Below are positions 1-10,615 of a stretch of 62,079 nucleotides of DNA, piece by piece. The notes beneath the pieces were generated by a model. That model made no database searches, had not been told where the DNA came from, and saw nothing but the letters and a program-made list of their open reading frames with translations. Location: assembly GCA_009760855.2 (NCBI GenBank), contig WPIO01000385.1:1-62079 (forward strand), given 5' to 3'. The stretch is from Cristatella mucedo (lineage: Eukaryota; Bryozoa; Phylactolaemata; Cristatellidae). Numbering within the stretch: position 1 is the stretch's first letter; each line of letters begins with the position of its first letter. The position numbers and the translations under genes were made by a program.

Positions 1-209
1 CAGTCCAGCTAGCTGGTGGTCGCTTCCGCAGCTTCGTCGTCAAAACGACGAACGCGATCAGTAAGTCCTCCCTAAGAATTCAGCATCCCTTCTGTAGTTC
101 TGGTCGCTCAATAACATCGCTTACAGGATTCCCCTCCATCAATTTCACTGAACTAAATTCAGGTCATGTCCCCAGCACCTTTCAGCTGGTAGTCAGGCCA
201 CTTTCTCAA

Positions 210-780
210 GACAGCGACACTATCATGAGAACTTAAGCAACTACTACCCAGTCGTCTTTTATACCATTCTATCAAAGATAATAGAACGGGTCGTGGCGGA
301 CCGCTGAACTCATGTCGAAACCTCACACCTCGCTAGTAAGTTCCAGTCCTGGCTTTAGAAGCTAATCACTTCACAGAGTCAGCATTGCTTAGGGTGTAAA
401 GTGACCTGCATAGGAATGCAGACGTAGGTAAGAGTATCTCTTGTGTCTCCGATCTTTCGGCAGCTTTCGATATTACCGATCCACAAAGTTCTTCTGGAGC
501 GCCTCTCATTCTCGCCTAAGTCATCACTGGTCAGTGCTCTCCGATAGTTCAGATCTATCTCAGTGCGAGACTCCAGAGTATTGACATGTATGGACACCGA
601 TCATCCGAGAAACCGCTGAAAATACGGGTACCTCAGGGCTCCGTGCTAGGTTCGGTTCTTTTCGCGGTTTATACTCTCCCTCTTGCCGATGTGGTGCCAA
701 AGAATGATCTCTGCCATTTTCCGTTCACTCTCGCCGGTACTACGGGCATCCTTGTTTAGTTTCTTTTCCTCCGCTTAGCG
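210..780 (+). mobile_element. LINE (CR1/L2-like), reverse transcriptase core, decayed
   Basis: Motifs appear in order across frames: NLSNYYPVV then LSKIIERVVA (about 230-290), DLSAAFD (about 450), a WFRS-type region (about 545) and RVPQGSVLGSVLFAVYTLPLAD (about 630-690). The catalytic YADD position reads LAGT near 735. Several stops and frameshifts make it inactive. It runs into the GC-rich block at 781. Confidence 0.75.
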
Positions 781-1300
781 ATATGCTTAATTCAGTGGGT
801 ATTCACGTTCGATCTGAGGTCGAAGAGCGAAATACGCGCGCCGTATGCGTGCCACCGCCATGGGAGAACGCGCGAGAACCGCTCGAAATCGTCGCGCGTT
901 CGCCGAAGCCCGCTCCGCACTTGCCGCGCCTGCTTTCGTCCGCAGTGAGCTGAGCTGCGCCGAGCGCACTGAGCCAAGTCGAGCACTTCGTCATCGCACG
1001 CTGCCGCTGTGACGCGCACGGGCGACGCGGAAGCCGAGCTCGCTCGTTGGTCCATGAGGCGACCGCGAGGTGGCCATCTGGCTCCCCTCCGCCGCGCGCA
1101 CGTCGCATGGCGCGCGCGAAGCTGGATGCGGTTTCCGATCGTGAACCAATCTGCGCTTGTCCGGCGTGGCCGCGCTCGCTGCGCCCGCTGACGGGCATCG
1201 CACCAGCCGCGACGGAAAGGGCGCTTGCTCTCCGCGACTTGGATGCGTTACCGAACCTCAGACGGGCAGCGGCGGGAGTGCCCGAGGGCCACCATATCTG
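781..1300. other. GC- and CpG-rich block without a recognisable gene
   Basis: A sharp island of GC-rich, CpG-dense DNA between two LINE pieces. Because stops are rare at this composition, overlapping frames are open on both strands (largest 803-1198 minus, 131 codons, Arg/Ala/Ser-rich). None shows a domain. A CpG-island promoter or a GC-rich foreign insert are both possible. Confidence 0.4.
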
Positions 1301-1454
1301 CGTTCAAGGTGTTTGATGCTCGATGTGGCCCTGGCAATTCACAGTAATTCACGCAGCCTGGTCTCTTCGCCGCTTCAGGGCAGTCCGTGCCCCCTCTTTT
1401 TAAAAGGCCATAACTAGGCTGGAAATCAACACTAGAACAAGAAAATGTCGGCAA

Positions 1455-1700
1455 TTTTATACCGTACTTCTCGTCATACCGGTCCTACCAAGACGCTAGA
1501 ATGAGTTGTATGACAGACCAGCCGAACTCTTACTATTTAAATTTCAAATCTAGACTTCCAGTGTCTAGTCCTGGTTTAGAGAAAAACGCTTCACTGGAGT
1601 CAGCGTTGCTCTGGTTGTATGATAAACCATCTAAGGACCGCAGATTCCGGGTGTAGTGTCTCTACTGGTTTGCTTCTTTCAACAGCCTATCTACTCTCTA
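1455..1700 (+). mobile_element. LINE (CR1/L2-like) RT N-terminal fragment
   Basis: PTKTLE-stop-VV near 1485 corresponds to LSKIIERVV at 270-290, and SSPGLEKNASLESALLWLYD (about 1565-1625) corresponds to the 'SGFR..HSTETALL' region of CR1/L2 reverse transcriptases. It is a second copy of the region at 230-430. Confidence 0.55.
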
Positions 1701-1789
1701 TCCGACGGCTCGCGTGCTCGCACGTAACGCAGTGCCCGCTTACCGAATATCTTATCTGATTTATCAGCCTCATTTGTACAAGCAGCAGC

Positions 1790-1905
1790 AGGGCCTTAAT
1801 GGCTGTCACCACCGCTTTGCAGCTTGGCGATAAAGAATCGCCCACATAGTACCAACAAAGATTTCAACCCTAACCACAGGATTCGAGACCGATCGCCATG
1901 ATCGT
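1790..1905 (-). repeat. tRNA-derived SINE-like repeat, degenerate copy
   Basis: GGCGATAAAGAATCGCCCAC is identical to part of the repeat at 29045-29195; GGATTCGAGACC sits near the expected B box. The copy is eroded. Confidence 0.4.
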
Positions 1906-2770
1906 GAAAAGTGAGCGCCTTAGCTCCTGGGCTCTCGCTGGCCCGGTATAATAGCGGCGCACTTTCCAGCACAAGAAAGTCTTGGATCACGCCTGCGTTT
2001 CTCTACTATTTTCAACGCGTCGCTGGCAGATTTAAGCTCAAACGTTTCTTCGGCGCTGACTGGGTATCAGCACTGCCTATCGGCCTTGGCTCCATGGTTT
2101 CAATCGGAATGCCATTCTTGATCGCCGGCAAATGCTCTTGGGTGGGTGAGAGGCAAAAACTTCCGGAGCTTAAAATCGAATTCAACGCACATAATTTTAG
2201 GGGACAGCCGAGTTTCAACTTTCAGCGTTATGTTTGGAAGACATCCACCACATTCACGTTTAGATTTTGTGTGTTTGTTCATCTAGCCTTTCTCGCGTGA
2301 CGTCTTGACAGTGCAGCCGGGTGTTTTATACCAAAGCTATAGACTTGTCCTTGAGAGCCAATATATAACCTTGATTGTCTATTTACTCAAATTTTAAGGC
2401 CACTCAAATTTGCCCAGAGCAAGGCTTTTGGAATTAGTATAGGTATCCTAAATTACCTTTAATCAGCACCTACTCACCTTTAAGGTCACTAAAATTGCTG
2501 AAATCAAAGGCTTTGGAATCGTGTCTCAGTTGGCACAAAAATTGAATTTTGGCTCGTGAGCGGCGCGTAAGGAACGCCATGCCAATTCTCGCCGACCTGC
2601 GCTGGCTCCCGATGATCATCGTATCGCCGACTCAAGCAGCATATTGAATACTCATTTTGACTCCCATCAAGAGATTTTTCAACTTGCTCTATGTCTATTG
2701 TTTTACACATCGCCTCGCTTGAGTCGCAACAGCATCCCAACCTCTGATATTATCCTTCAGCGGACTTGGC
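1906..2770. other. Anonymous stretch with a weak LINE trace
   Basis: An open frame of 129 codons at 1911-2300 (+) has no recognisable domain and overlaps a 68-codon frame on the other strand, so I treat it as chance. About 2395-2520 contains an imperfect direct repeat (AAGGCCACTCAAATTTGC..AAGGCTTTTGGAAT versus TAAGGTCACTAAAATTGC..AAAGGCTTTGGAAT). About 2570-2620 reads PILADLRWLP, a possible scrap of the LINE C-terminal region. Confidence 0.3.
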
Positions 2771-2796
2771 CGAGGCAGCTCATTTCCCGAGCTACG

Positions 2797-2890
2797 ATTC
2801 TATATATATAATTATATATACATATATATATATGCGTGTATAATATATATATCATATATATATTAGATACGATATAGTTACGATATATAC
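2797..2890. repeat. AT/TA-rich microsatellite
   Basis: Interrupted TATATA runs occupy nearly 95 bp. Confidence 0.8.
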
Positions 2891-3144
2891 GTGGTTGTAT
2901 CTCCCACTCGCATCGCACACCGCCACTTCCTTTCCAGTGCCACTCAAAATAGCAGAAGCAGTCTGGGTACCTGGTTTGCTCATGAGCTTCACAGGACTAA
3001 AAGCCTGGCAGCTAGCAGCTTTTGACGCCGCCCGTTTCATCTCAGCTGGCCGAAACATCGTCAACCCGTGCGTGGAACGCGATCGCTAGCAGGTTGCCTT
3101 ATTTTTGCGTCGCGAAACTTAAACACGACGAGCGTCCTTTACAT

Positions 3145-3150
3145 TTTATT
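3145..3150 (-). terminator. Possible poly(A) signal of the minus-strand peptide gene
   Basis: Plus-strand TTTATT gives minus-strand AATAAA about 170 bp past the stop at 3323. It is in the right place, but the motif is common in AT-rich DNA. Confidence 0.35.
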
Positions 3151-3322
3151 TTATAGCAAGCAATAATAATGACTGCCGGAACCTTCGATCCGTACTGGCT
3201 AATTGACGTCAACGCGTGCGGCTGTTGGATCAGCTGGCTACCTGCCAGCGAATCGCGGTCGTTGCTCAGCGCTGCTGGTCGCTAGTACGCTGGGGCTGCA
3301 TCCGCTGCGTGTCTTCGCAAAA

Positions 3323-4106
3323 CTACTGTGAAGGTCTGTTGTTGTTGCCGATGCCGGAGCTCGGAGGCGTGCGCCGGGCTTTGGGGTGGTCGCGGTGGCC
3401 GAGTCTAGAGCGCTTCCCTTTTTGCATCGCCGTCACTGCGCGCTTGCCGTAGCCGTAACCACCGCCACCGTATTCACCGTCGCGCGCTTGCCGTAGCCAT
3501 GCCGTAGCCGTCGCCACCGTATTCCCACCGGAGCGCGCTTTGCCGTAACCGTAGCCGCCGCCACCGTATTCACCACCAGCGTATCCTCCGAAAGAGTCTG
3601 AAAACAAAAGCTGCATTTGTAAGAGACGCACACTCGGTTGCAAAGATCTCACCGATTTCTTCGCTTCGGCACTAGTTGTTGCTACGGGGGATTTCGCAGG
3701 TGCTCACGCCGGCAGTTGAGCGACGGGATTGACCCTCAGCGGCACACTACCAGTACCCTAGCAGCTCGTTTGTACCCACTAAAAATCAGCCGCTACGCAG
3801 CAATAAGCAAACGCTGGCCAGTCTCCCTTCGGCCCCTAGAGTCGCACAGCGTAAAGCATCATCGAGGACTTCACTGGGACGACGATGCAAGAGCACAAAA
3901 GCTGCATCCGCTGCGAAGATTTCGCGTTCGTGATGTCGACCCGCCGCGACCCCAGGCGCCACGCATTTTGCTTGCACGAAATATTTGCCGATAACCCAAG
4001 TGTTGCGCACTGCATCAATGCACGGGTAATTCGTGCGTTGCGAACTTACCAACGGTAGCAACGGCGCAGACGACGAGCACAGCAGCGAGTTCGTGTAGCT
4101 CACCAT
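3323..4106 (-). CDS. Gly/Tyr-rich secreted peptide precursor, minus-strand paralogue with exon-1 frameshift
   Basis: Exon 1 runs 4106 down to 4050 with a GTAAGT donor; the intron is 4049-3598 and ends in GCTTTTGTTTTCAG; exon 2 is 3597-3323 with stop TAG. Read in phase 1, exon 2 is open throughout and starts D-S-F-G-G-Y, followed by three roughly 45-48 nt repeats coding EYGGGGYGYGK-type units, then KGKRS and a tail ending GIGNNNRPSQ. Two of the repeats carry indels that cancel out, so the middle repeat is read in another frame. GYGYGKR is a canonical amidation/cleavage site, predicting peptides ending GYGY-amide. In exon 1 the residues LAAVLVVCAVATV match the hydrophobic core and end of the other signal peptides. 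The ATG at 4106 is out of frame with that core by one base, either a real mutation or a sequence error. The promoter element TGTTTACTT is shared with the unit 3 gene. Homology to the Asn-rich copies is clearest in exon 1, both splice sites and the CTAGACTCGGCCAC segment after the KR site. Confidence 0.6.
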
Positions 4107-4223
4107 TGTTACGCGATCCGTGTCACCTGTACACTCACAAGACTAGCAATTGGCGGTCGTAAGATGCCGCTGTATTTGTACGAGTCCGTCGAGTGTGGAG
4201 CCCCACAGTTCTACCTGCGGGAA

Positions 4224-4230
4224 GTAAACA
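4224..4230 (-). promoter_or_regulatory. TGTTTAC box upstream of the minus-strand peptide gene
   Basis: Minus-strand TGTTTACTT lies about 120 bp upstream of the ATG at 4106, the same distance as in unit 3 (about 118 bp). The expected TATA position holds only a weak ACAAATACA. Confidence 0.45.
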
Positions 4231-4235
4231 GCCGA

Positions 4236-4263
4236 CTAGGCGGCGCCGCGGCGGCGCCGCGGC

Positions 4264-4295
<32 letters not shown>

Positions 4296-4330
4296 CCGGC
4301 GGCGGCGGCGGCGTGCGGCGGCGCGCGCTT
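4236..4330. repeat. GGC trinucleotide repeat
   Basis: About 95 bp of GGCGGC with short interruptions, just upstream (in gene direction) of the TGTTTAC box of the minus-strand peptide gene. All open frames across it are poly-Gly/Ala/Arg artefacts. Confidence 0.85.
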
Positions 4331-6010
4331 GCTTGTTGGGCGACGCTGGCGACTGCCAGGGCAAATTTCCTCGCTCCCGGCACTGCGACTTTTTAAAGAC
4401 GCGAGAGAAGACTAGGACCTGTCGTAAAAAGCATACATTCAGCGGGCCCCGCGCAGCACGCTTGCACGTGTGAGCGAGCGCTTGCACGCTTGCAAAGCGG
4501 GCACGCTTGTAGTATGTAGTATACGCTTGAGTAGTAGCAGCATGCTCAATAAAAACTAGAATAACCGGTTAGGGGGCATACCAGGGTTGACATGCGAGTC
4601 TTGTTTTAGCGGCAGCCTAGCACACTGTGCAGGCAGTGTCAGCACCATGAGCTATTAAGGACGAATCGCAAAGGACCCGCTGGATGCTGTGACTTGATAA
4701 TAAGCATCGTAGGTGAACGCGATGAAAAATTGCACCTGAAGGTATCTGGGCTCTTCGGGGCTGCACGCTTTTCCACGACGCTCTTAGGAGAGGCGTGTTG
4801 GTGCTGCATCTACGCCCTAACTAGTCGCGCGACTCATGGCTCGTACTCCCGACGTTCGTATCGGTCACGTGTCGGCAAGGACTGACAACATCGTTACGAG
4901 GCTAGCGTTCGGATCCTGAGAAGATCAGTTCAGAAGTCGCTGCAGTACTTTTGCGACGACGGTACGACGACGCTAAAGCCGAAAGAACTGCGCTGCCCAG
5001 CGCACTTGCAAGCGCACTGCAGCAGACGTGCTTGAGCGAGAAGAGGATGAAGCGCGCTCGCTGTGGCCAAGCGGAGAAGCGGCGGCGGCGGATCGGCGCG
5101 GCAACAGCAGCACTGCCTCAAAGCGTCTGCAGCGGAATCCAGAACATTTCCACGGAACCTTTTATTTTACTTCACTAAACGACTTTAAAAATCGCGCGCT
5201 CGCCGAGTTTGCAACCGCATCGCGTGGTAATGAAGAGTAATGCTGCCGCCGCGCTAAAGCTAAATTGAATCAAAAGCTTAGCGTTGCACTGCTCACGCGG
5301 AAATGGCAGATTGAATACAGCAAAACTACCGGATAAAGGGCCGGGCCTTAGATGTCATTTTCATGCGTGCGCATATCAATATATTGTGCAATATATATTG
5401 TATAAAGGGCATATGTATGCTGGAGGCGTTAAAACTGGTATGCATCTACATTAAAACTGGTATGCTGCCTGAAAGAGCTCCCGGTGAGTAGAGCTAAAAC
5501 GAGGCTATGCTACCTATGAACATGCAATCAAATATTCTATGAAATGGAACCAAGAGCTGCTCAGCTTCGCTTTGCTTATTTTGGTAGTGGCAGGTAAATG
5601 TCGCAGTTCAAAATTGATGGGGCCACTTGCAAGGGCCTGGGCCGTCCGAAGCAATTTGCACGAGAATGCACACGCCCAAATGCATGCAAGTTTGTCTAGG
5701 CAAAGCGCCTGCCAGCTTTTAGTACGCTGAACCAAAAGCTCAGCTTTCGGAGCTGTACTTTGAAAAGGCAGGTGGATGGGCGATGGAGATTTTCCAGGCC
5801 ACTCAGGTGGGTCGCGCCGCACGTAGTCGGCCAGCTGCATGAGAACGCGCATCCGCTGCTAGACACATCGTGAACGAGCGTGGAACACCGATTAGCTGTC
5901 CACATCGGGTGGAACTGAACCGGCGGTCGAGTTTCGCTTGTTTGGTCACGTGACCGGTGACAGGTCGCACCTGTCGCAGTTGTCGCTAGACCCCAAGACC
6001 GCGCTACATC
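4331..6010. other. Anonymous region with a LINE-B scrap
   Basis: About 4600-4690 (minus) matches the family B 3' untranslated part (GCACACTGTGCAGGCAGTGTCAGCACC..GGACGAATCGCAAAGGACCC). AT-rich near-palindromic sequence lies at 5365-5410, and TTAAAACTGGTATGC is repeated at 5429 and 5452. The open frames of 60-110 codons show no domain. Confidence 0.35.
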
Positions 6011-6017
6011 GCGGTGA

Positions 6018-6135
6018 CCGAAAGCCGCTAGGCTGTGAGTGCGCTATACAAACTCCCGCGTAACACCCACATGGTCTTTATGACTTTGTGGAGTTACGAG
6101 ACGGAGATACATTACACTACATCACGGTCAACACC
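6018..6135 (+). mobile_element. LINE family A 3' end
   Basis: CCGAAAGCCGCTAGGCTGTG.., then ACACCCACATGGTCTTTATG.. and GAGATACATTACACTACAT match the 3' ends of other family A copies (minus strand at 35805-35930). Only the tail is left. Confidence 0.7.
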
Positions 6136-7760
6136 GCCTCTAAAATATAATGTTAGGCGCGCCGGATGTCCCTTTTCGTAGAATCAATAATGAACGAACT
6201 GCAATTCGTAAGCTTCCTAGCGATGAGAACGGACACGCCCTGGCATTCACTACCCGCTAGAACAAATCTGACTGGCCAGCTATGAGGAGTGATTGTCTCA
6301 AGCCTTGAGCGGTTCTCGCTAGCGCGAGCGAGACGCCACATCGGCCAGAGCTCACATCCGCTAGGATCCCAGGACCACCACGCCACTTTTGCGCCCCACT
6401 TAAAAATGGCCCAAGCGGCCTGGCTTATTGCACGTTGTTTTGGCTAATGGCTGCCGCGTTGAACGTGTGGCGCCATCGTCAAAATTCCGGGGTATTAAGT
6501 AGAACGCACGCACATACGCATGCATAAACTCGCACACGCGCGACAACAGTTCTCCCTTAGAAAAGGCAATATAGTATGAGCGCGTGTGCGAGCTGAAATC
6601 GGTGTAGCGACAGCGCGTGCGGCTGTGAGCGATGCTGATCCACTCGCCGATTATTGCAATCAAGCAGGATGTCTCAAAAATCACTCCCCCATCATGCCCC
6701 GGTTTCTTGTGTCTAGCGGGTTATATTGCCAACGTCGCAACTGGAGCCCATGCTTTTTGTGCCACATGTGCCACTTAACCCGACCGCTGTCTTTCTCGAT
6801 TTCTAGTGAGTGAACAAAAAGCTCTTTTATGCGGTTGCCTCCACAGAGGAGAGAGAGAGAGAATTAGCAGCTGAAAATGGCTCTGCCGATGTCAGGAATC
6901 AAAATAAGTTCTTCTGGCCTGGTACCGATAAAAGCGTTCGACCACTCTGACATCCTGAAAACAAGCACTACTGGCTTTTTGGCTTTACGCCCACCGTCTC
7001 TTCGATAACGCACCAGTTCTTTGCGAACATATTAAACAGAAAGTGATGCGGCTAAGACTTGTTAAAACATTTTACCATAGCGCATAAGGAATCACGCGTG
7101 CATATGGGCATTTAGAGCCAAGTGCTTACCTCAGATTACCGAAGTGGCGCTACATACCTAGCCACTCCACCTGCGGTTCGGTTTCGCCGACTGCTCGCAA
7201 TCTGCCTCAAGCGGTCGTCTGGGACTGGCCGTGTTATGAGCCCAGAGCGCTCGCTGCTGCTGCCTAGAGCTGTTCGGAATGCTGCCCCCTGCTGCCCGGT
7301 TTTTCTAAGATCCGGCGCCAGAAATGGAGCTTGATAGGATCCGTAACTGGTCGTCTTTCACGCTAGTCTCGCAGCAGTCTCACTTTATTAATAGATCTTG
7401 AACCCAGAAGATTGACGTTTTTAAAAGTCGTTATTGAGCTACGTACCGACGGCGGGAATGAGTCTTAGAACGATTAAGCAGCCGCCTTCTACACCGATCC
7501 TAAAGTGAGATTCACCAAAGAAATCCCTGAACGCTAAAAACTAAATTAAAATACATATATATAATAAAATATCCTTGAAATCGCAAACGCTATTCACTAA
7601 AATCCCCGCTGAACGCTTTGCGATATTAGGGATGCTGTGCTTAATCAAAGCTAAGAAAATTGACGAAGAGAATTCTTTTAACCTTAAGCAAACCGTGAAA
7701 ATATATAGTTTGGCGCGCATTTCGTGACGCAGTAAAGAAAAGCGCTGATTTGACACAATC
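6136..7760. other. Anonymous stretch
   Basis: A short GA run lies at 6846-6862. Frames of 70-94 codons (for example 6400-6684 minus, 7122-7334 plus) have no recognisable motif. I see no repeat family member. Confidence 0.3.
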
Positions 7761-7769
7761 CGATCTGAA

Positions 7770-7870
7770 TAAAAGCTTAAGAGCCTCGACGGCTATCGCC
7801 ACCGCTGCAGTGGACAGTGAAGGATGGCCCGCTGCAGGACTCAAAATCCCGACACCTGGGCTGATAGCAT
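7770..7870 (-). repeat. tRNA-derived SINE-like repeat, degenerate copy
   Basis: GACGGCTATCGCCACCGCTGCAGTGG aligns with ACGGCTATCGCAACCGCTTGCAGTGG at 29067-29092. Confidence 0.4.
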
Positions 7871-8299
7871 CGCCTTATATTTTGGACAATGCCCACTTCT
7901 AAGTAACATACTATATACAGGCAATTGCGGAAAACAGTCTGAACGTATGAATAGGCGGAAGGAGAGGTGCGTCGACGATTGAAGCGGACGGTAGAAATAT
8001 CTGGCGTAGATTCCTCGGCCGACGAGCGACCGATCTGCTGAGAGCGGCGCTTAGCCATTTTACAGGACTGAAAATTAAGTTGGCTAACGACGGCAGCGCA
8101 ATAGAACTTACTAATGCGAGTATGAAAGATGGCATGGGCAGTATTCCATAATTGTGAGCAAAGATTGGGCTAATATCTATAGCTCAATGTCCAAGTATTG
8201 ATTATTATGGCTTGACAGCCATGGGTCTATGAATCTATACGAGAAATGAAAACGGCTGCTGATAACGCGAAAAGTAAATGCCACCTTAGCCAAGACTGA
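7871..8299. other. Anonymous stretch
   Basis: No gene, RNA or repeat recognised. Short minus-strand frames at 7777-8135 lack motifs. Confidence 0.3.
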
Positions 8300-8625
8300 A
8301 GATGTGAGGAGCGAAGTTGTCCTTTCGTCAGTATCTGGCATCGCTCAGGGCACGTGTGTGACTGCTGGAAACTTCTTCTCTCTACAAGACTTCTTCCATG
8401 TGCTTATTCGTGCTGACACTGTGCATGCTGCCACTAAACCACATTGCCTGCTGACCCTGTGCATGTCACCCCTAACCATATTATTCATTCTGTTTGTTTT
8501 TCAAGCATGATTTTACTCATTCAATGGCATTTCACTTTGCAGCAAATGTAAAACGCCTAGAAAGAGATTAAGTTCTCTGAAGGCGCTTTTATCAAGTGCA
8601 TTATTATTAGTATATTATTCCAGTC
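8300..8625 (+). mobile_element. LINE family B 3' untranslated end with terminal hairpin
   Basis: Repeats the motif block CACTGTGCATG..CCACTAAACCACATT..CTGTGCATGTCACCCCTAACC seen at 10390 and 15250. It ends CGCCTAGAAAGAGATTAAG then TTCTCTGAAGGCGC, which can fold, followed by ATTATTATTAG. Confidence 0.7.
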
Positions 8626-8629
8626 TCTT

Positions 8630-9445
8630 CGTCGAAGCTTTGTCCAGCTTCTTCCTCTTCCTTCCTGTGACTGCTGACGTGCGAGTTCTGTGCACCTCTG
8701 CACCAGTGCTGCTGGCAAAGCTTCATCAAAGTCGGCGAGCACACGTCTGATGTTTTCTGCATAACAGCTGACATGAGTTGACCATTTCGTAATCTCGTTA
8801 CTTGATGATTCGCGTCTATTCGATGATGTGCAATGGACTGATGCTCCTCGGTTCTCGCCACTGCTTTAGGCCGGGTGAGGGGCCATGCTTTTGGCAATGT
8901 TCATGTAGCGACATCACACTAGCTTTCAGATGCCTGCTGCCTGCTTTTAGGATCACAAATAGAGACGACCTTTCCGTCTCACAAGTTGTACGTTCCATGA
9001 CGATCCTTTGTCTACTCAGTCAAATTATTTTTATGCATAGTAAAACGTCTATGTGACTTTTCAAGACCATTCCATGCGCTTTTGCAGCTTCGTCAACTTA
9101 ATGTTGTAATCTTCGAACACTCATTCCGAACAGTTAAGTTCGACCACGACCATGCAGCATTGGGAAAGAAAGCACGCTCAATAAATGAAAATGTGTCCGA
9201 CTTCTTACTCGATCTGCATAAATAAACTTCATTTTGCTTTTCAAAGACCCAGTGGGTTTTAATTTCCGAGATGTTGGACACTAGACGCTGTCTATCGTAC
9301 CCAACCAACCACCGAACCGAACACGGCAGATAAGACGAGATTTGCTGAGATGACGCCGGCCATTCATGAACCTGCCGCTTTACATCGCTCCTCCTTTAAA
9401 CATACAGGAAGGTCCGCTGCTCCCTTTGCTGTGTGCATACTGTCA
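8630..9445. other. Anonymous stretch
   Basis: Frames of 60-96 codons on both strands overlap one another and carry no recognised domain. No repeat family member identified. Confidence 0.3.
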
Positions 9446-9449
9446 TTCT

Positions 9450-10615
9450 AGTCCAAAATAACTTCAGTAGTATTGATTGGAAATGGACAACGATCATCCG
9501 AGTACCTCTGAAAATGGCGGACCTCAGGGATCCGTGCTTGGTCCAGTTCTTGCCACGGTCTATACTCTACCTCTTGCCAATGTGATTGCAGCACAAACTA
9601 GGGCTTGCACTTCATGCGGACGAGACTCAAGTTTTATTTTTCTTTTGATCCCTCCAGCCTTCGAGCACCTCAAATTCTATCAGCTCCTTTGCTGCATGTA
9701 TTGATGACATCCATACATGAGCACATGGAAGGCAACACATTTTAATAAATTAAATAATACAAATAACTTACTAGTTATGGCCAAAAATACGTACGATTCA
9801 TAATTGGAAACGCCAATGCTCAAAATTGGTTCTGCCGGCATGTTTTCACAATCAAGTCTGCCTACTTTCAGCTACATAAACATTGCTAAAATTTGGGCTT
9901 GTTTAGATAGGGATACCACGTCTAAGTTGGTCCATGCATAGTGACATTCCGCTTGACTCCGTAACTCACTGCTCATGGTCTACCGGCAGTGCAATCAGGC
10001 TCTTACAGCTGGTGCAAAACTCTGCTAGCTAGGCTGTCTGTCGTGAGCGTAGATTTGCTACATCAACCACTTTTGCCGACCTGCACTGGTACCAGTCAAG
10101 CAACGCTCGACTCAAGGTTCTGTCACTCACTTTTAGATCCCTTCATTATTTGGTCCAGCCTACCTATCGGATCTACTCCACCAGGCCACGTACACACCCA
10201 CTTTCAGAATCCAACAGTTTTACCATACCTCGTGCAAACCTCAAATCTGTTTGGAGATCGTGCCTTTAGTTCGTACGCTCCGAAAGCCTCCCTCCCGACT
10301 TGCGTCTGAGCATCCCCCTGATTTGACTACATTTCATAATTAAAAACACCTATTTAGGACAGCATTTAATGCTGAGATTCATCCTGATGTTCTTATGGGT
10401 GCGACACTGTTGCATCTGCCACTAAACCACACTTGCATGTTGAACTGTGCAGGCCACCCCAAACCATGTTAGTATGTGTTTAGCAAGCATGAAATCACTC
10501 ACTATTCGATCGTGTTTTCTTTGCAGCAAATGTAAAAGTACCTAGAAAAAGATTTTTCTGTGCGGGCGCTCTACATGTATTATATATTATTATCATTAAG
10601 ATAGCCCCTGCAGCT
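9450..10615 (+). mobile_element. LINE family B, longest copy (RT palm to 3' end), decayed
   Basis: Reads GGPQGSVLGPVLATVYTLPLAN (about 9510-9580), then, after a shift, LHADETQVL where YADD-T-Q is expected (about 9605), LKLNN-like and LLVM-K sequence (about 9750-9780), a VSVDLLHQPLLP region (about 10045) and a C-terminal block ending near 10330. The 3' part repeats the CTGTGCA and CCAAACCATG motifs and ends with GCAAATGTAAAAGTACCTAGAAAAAG, the hairpin region and TATTATTATC. Several frameshifts and stops; inactive. Confidence 0.75.

Noticed and set aside
803-1198. 131-codon minus-strand frame
   Set aside because: GC-rich DNA has few stops; five other frames overlap it and none has a recognisable motif.
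1911-2300. 129-codon plus-strand frame
   Set aside because: Composition looks random, it overlaps an antisense frame, and it lies among decayed repeats.
4164-4487. Gly/Ala/Arg frames across the GGC repeat
   Set aside because: Repeat-derived on both strands.
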